Assembly (NCBI RefSeq): GCF_000152745.1 | Contig: NZ_CH672428.1 | Coordinates: 740,916-804,915, forward strand | From: Oceanicaulis sp. HTCC2633 | GTDB lineage: Bacteria > Pseudomonadota > Alphaproteobacteria > Caulobacterales > Maricaulaceae | DNA: 64,000 nt | Direction of reading: 5' to 3' | Shown: positions 63,208-64,000 of the stretch, one piece after another | How the letters are laid out: the number at the start of each line of letters is the position of its first letter | Position numbering within the stretch: the stretch's first letter is position 1 | The notes under the pieces: generated by a model | The model's input: only the letters and a program-made list of their open reading frames with translations | Told to the model about the DNA's origin: nothing | Database searches by the model: none | Program-made: the position numbers and the translations under genes

Positions 63208-63302
63208 GGCTAGCCCCATCGTCCAGTCAGGCGCTGACAATGCCAAGTCAGCCTAAACGAAAGACTAACCGTAATGTGGGAATTCAGCGTCGCAGTTCGC
63301 CT

Positions 63303-64000
63303 CTAGCTGGCGCCGCCAAAGCGCTCTGACCATTCGGCCACCTGATCATCCTCGATCTTGGCGAACAGGATATCGGCCGGTTCAAAGCTGCGACCCGGCT
63401 CCAGCGCGGACAGCATCGCCTTTGCGTCGCCCGTGGGCCAGTCCTGCGCGCCCTCAAGACCCAGCGCCGCCAGGATCTTGCCCGCAGCCTGAGGAATGAC
63501 CGGTTGCGCCACGATGGCGCACAGACGCACCAGATTGATCCCCATGCGCACGCCCAGCGCGGCCTGGTCCTTGTCGGTCTTGAAATGCACCCAGGGCTCG
63601 GCCCTGGTCAGGTATTCATTGCCCGCCGCCCAAAGGGCGCGGGTCTCGGCTGCGGCCTTGCGGAACTCCATCGCCTCGTAATGGCTGGCGATGTTGGCAA
63701 GGCGCGTTGCGACTTCGGTCTCTAGCCAGGCTTCCGCCTCGCCCGGCGTTCCGCCCTCGGGGATGACGCCTTCAAATCGCGAAGCGCCGAATTTGAGAAT
63801 CCGGTTCACGAAATTGCCCAGAACGTCAGCCAGATCCTTGTTCACGCTCGACTGGAAATGATCCCAGGTGAACTGGGCGTCAGAGCCCTCGGGGCCATAG
63901 GCCGTCAGATACCAGCGCCAGTAATCGGCCGGCAGCAATTCGAGCGCCTGATCCATGAAGACGCCGCGCTTGTTGGAGGTGGAGAACTTGCCGCCATACC
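63303..64000 (-). CDS. metG: Methionyl-tRNA synthetase (C-terminal part, cut by window edge)
   Basis: About 232 C-terminal residues are visible. The class I signature loop KFSTSNKRGVF (KMSKS-type) lies at 63957-64000 in the minus-strand frame and continues into YWRWYLTAYGPEGSDAQFTW and NKDLADVLGNFVNRI. The helical anticodon-binding domain follows. The protein ends SERFGGAS without a tRNA-binding (Trbp111) extension. The N-terminal catalytic part lies beyond base 64000. Confidence 0.95.
   Translation of the reverse strand, partial: YGGKFSTSNKRGVFMDQALELLPADYWRWYLTAYGPEGSDAQFTWDHFQSSVNKDLADVLGNFVNRILKFGASRFEGVIPEGGTPGEAEAWLETEVATRLANIASHYEAMEFRKAAAETRALWAAGNEYLTRAEPWVHFKTDKDQAALGVRMGINLVRLCAIVAQPVIPQAAGKILAALGLEGAQDWPTGDAKAMLSALEPGRSFEPADILFAKIEDDQVAEWSERFGGAS

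Overview
This window looks like a chromosomal segment of a GC-rich, aerobic, probably marine alphaproteobacterium. My best guess is the Maricaulales/Hyphomonadales, although no rRNA gene is present to prove it. The guess rests on the gene order fusA-rpsG-rpsL / rpoC-rpoB-rplL-rplJ-rplA-rplK-nusG-secE-tRNA-Trp, a 391-residue EF-Tu, two large TonB-dependent receptors, an AidB-type acyl-CoA dehydrogenase and a short GIY-YIG protein.

Layout. (1) 1-14.6 kb, all on the minus strand: the informational block, in transcription order tRNA-Trp, secE, nusG, rplK, rplA, rplJ, rplL, rpoB, rpoC, then rpsL, rpsG and the 5' part of fusA. (2) 14.7-21.3 kb: two TonB-dependent receptor genes lying between tRNA-Trp and tuf. 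(3) 21.7-27.2 kb: tuf, a NAD(P)-binding protein, a KefF/KefC-like pair and a putative lipoprotein. (4) 27.37-53.08 kb: a genomic island of about 25.7 kb. It is bounded by a 16-bp direct repeat that is the 3' end of tRNA-Gly(TCC). (5) 53.06-64 kb: tRNA-Gly, a GIY-YIG gene, tRNA-Tyr, rlmB and ordinary metabolic genes, ending inside metG. The order tRNA-Tyr / tRNA-Gly / tuf / secE-nusG-rplKAJL-rpoBC is the ancient proteobacterial arrangement, so the island appears to have opened it at tRNA-Gly.

The island is the remarkable part. At its left end are a P4-type tyrosine recombinase and, 6 bp downstream, a shortened paralogue that has lost nearly all catalytic residues. Next comes a large uncharacterised gene split by one extra A in an A6 run. 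The right half is a compact ten-gene type II secretion (T2SS) operon, read leftward: gspD, gspK-like, gspG, gspE, gspF, gspI-like, gspJ-like, gspL-like, gspM-like, gspC-like. It is followed on the same strand by a secreted Ig/cadherin-like repeat protein that starts with YD-repeat sequence, a 1719-residue RHS protein with an export signal, and a 100-residue putative lipoprotein starting 1 bp after the RHS stop. The RHS C-terminal tip and the small gene are conspicuously AT-rich, and a 252-bp orphan copy of the RHS core lies just beyond. This is the architecture of a polymorphic toxin/immunity cassette.

My reading is that the island carries its own T2SS together with its probable cargo: an adhesin-like protein and an RHS effector with its immunity protein. 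No prepilin peptidase (GspO) or GspH gene is visible, so the system would have to borrow the host peptidase. An AlpA-type regulator and a ribbon-helix-helix protein, transcribed divergently around a small inverted repeat, sit beside the attachment site and probably control the element.
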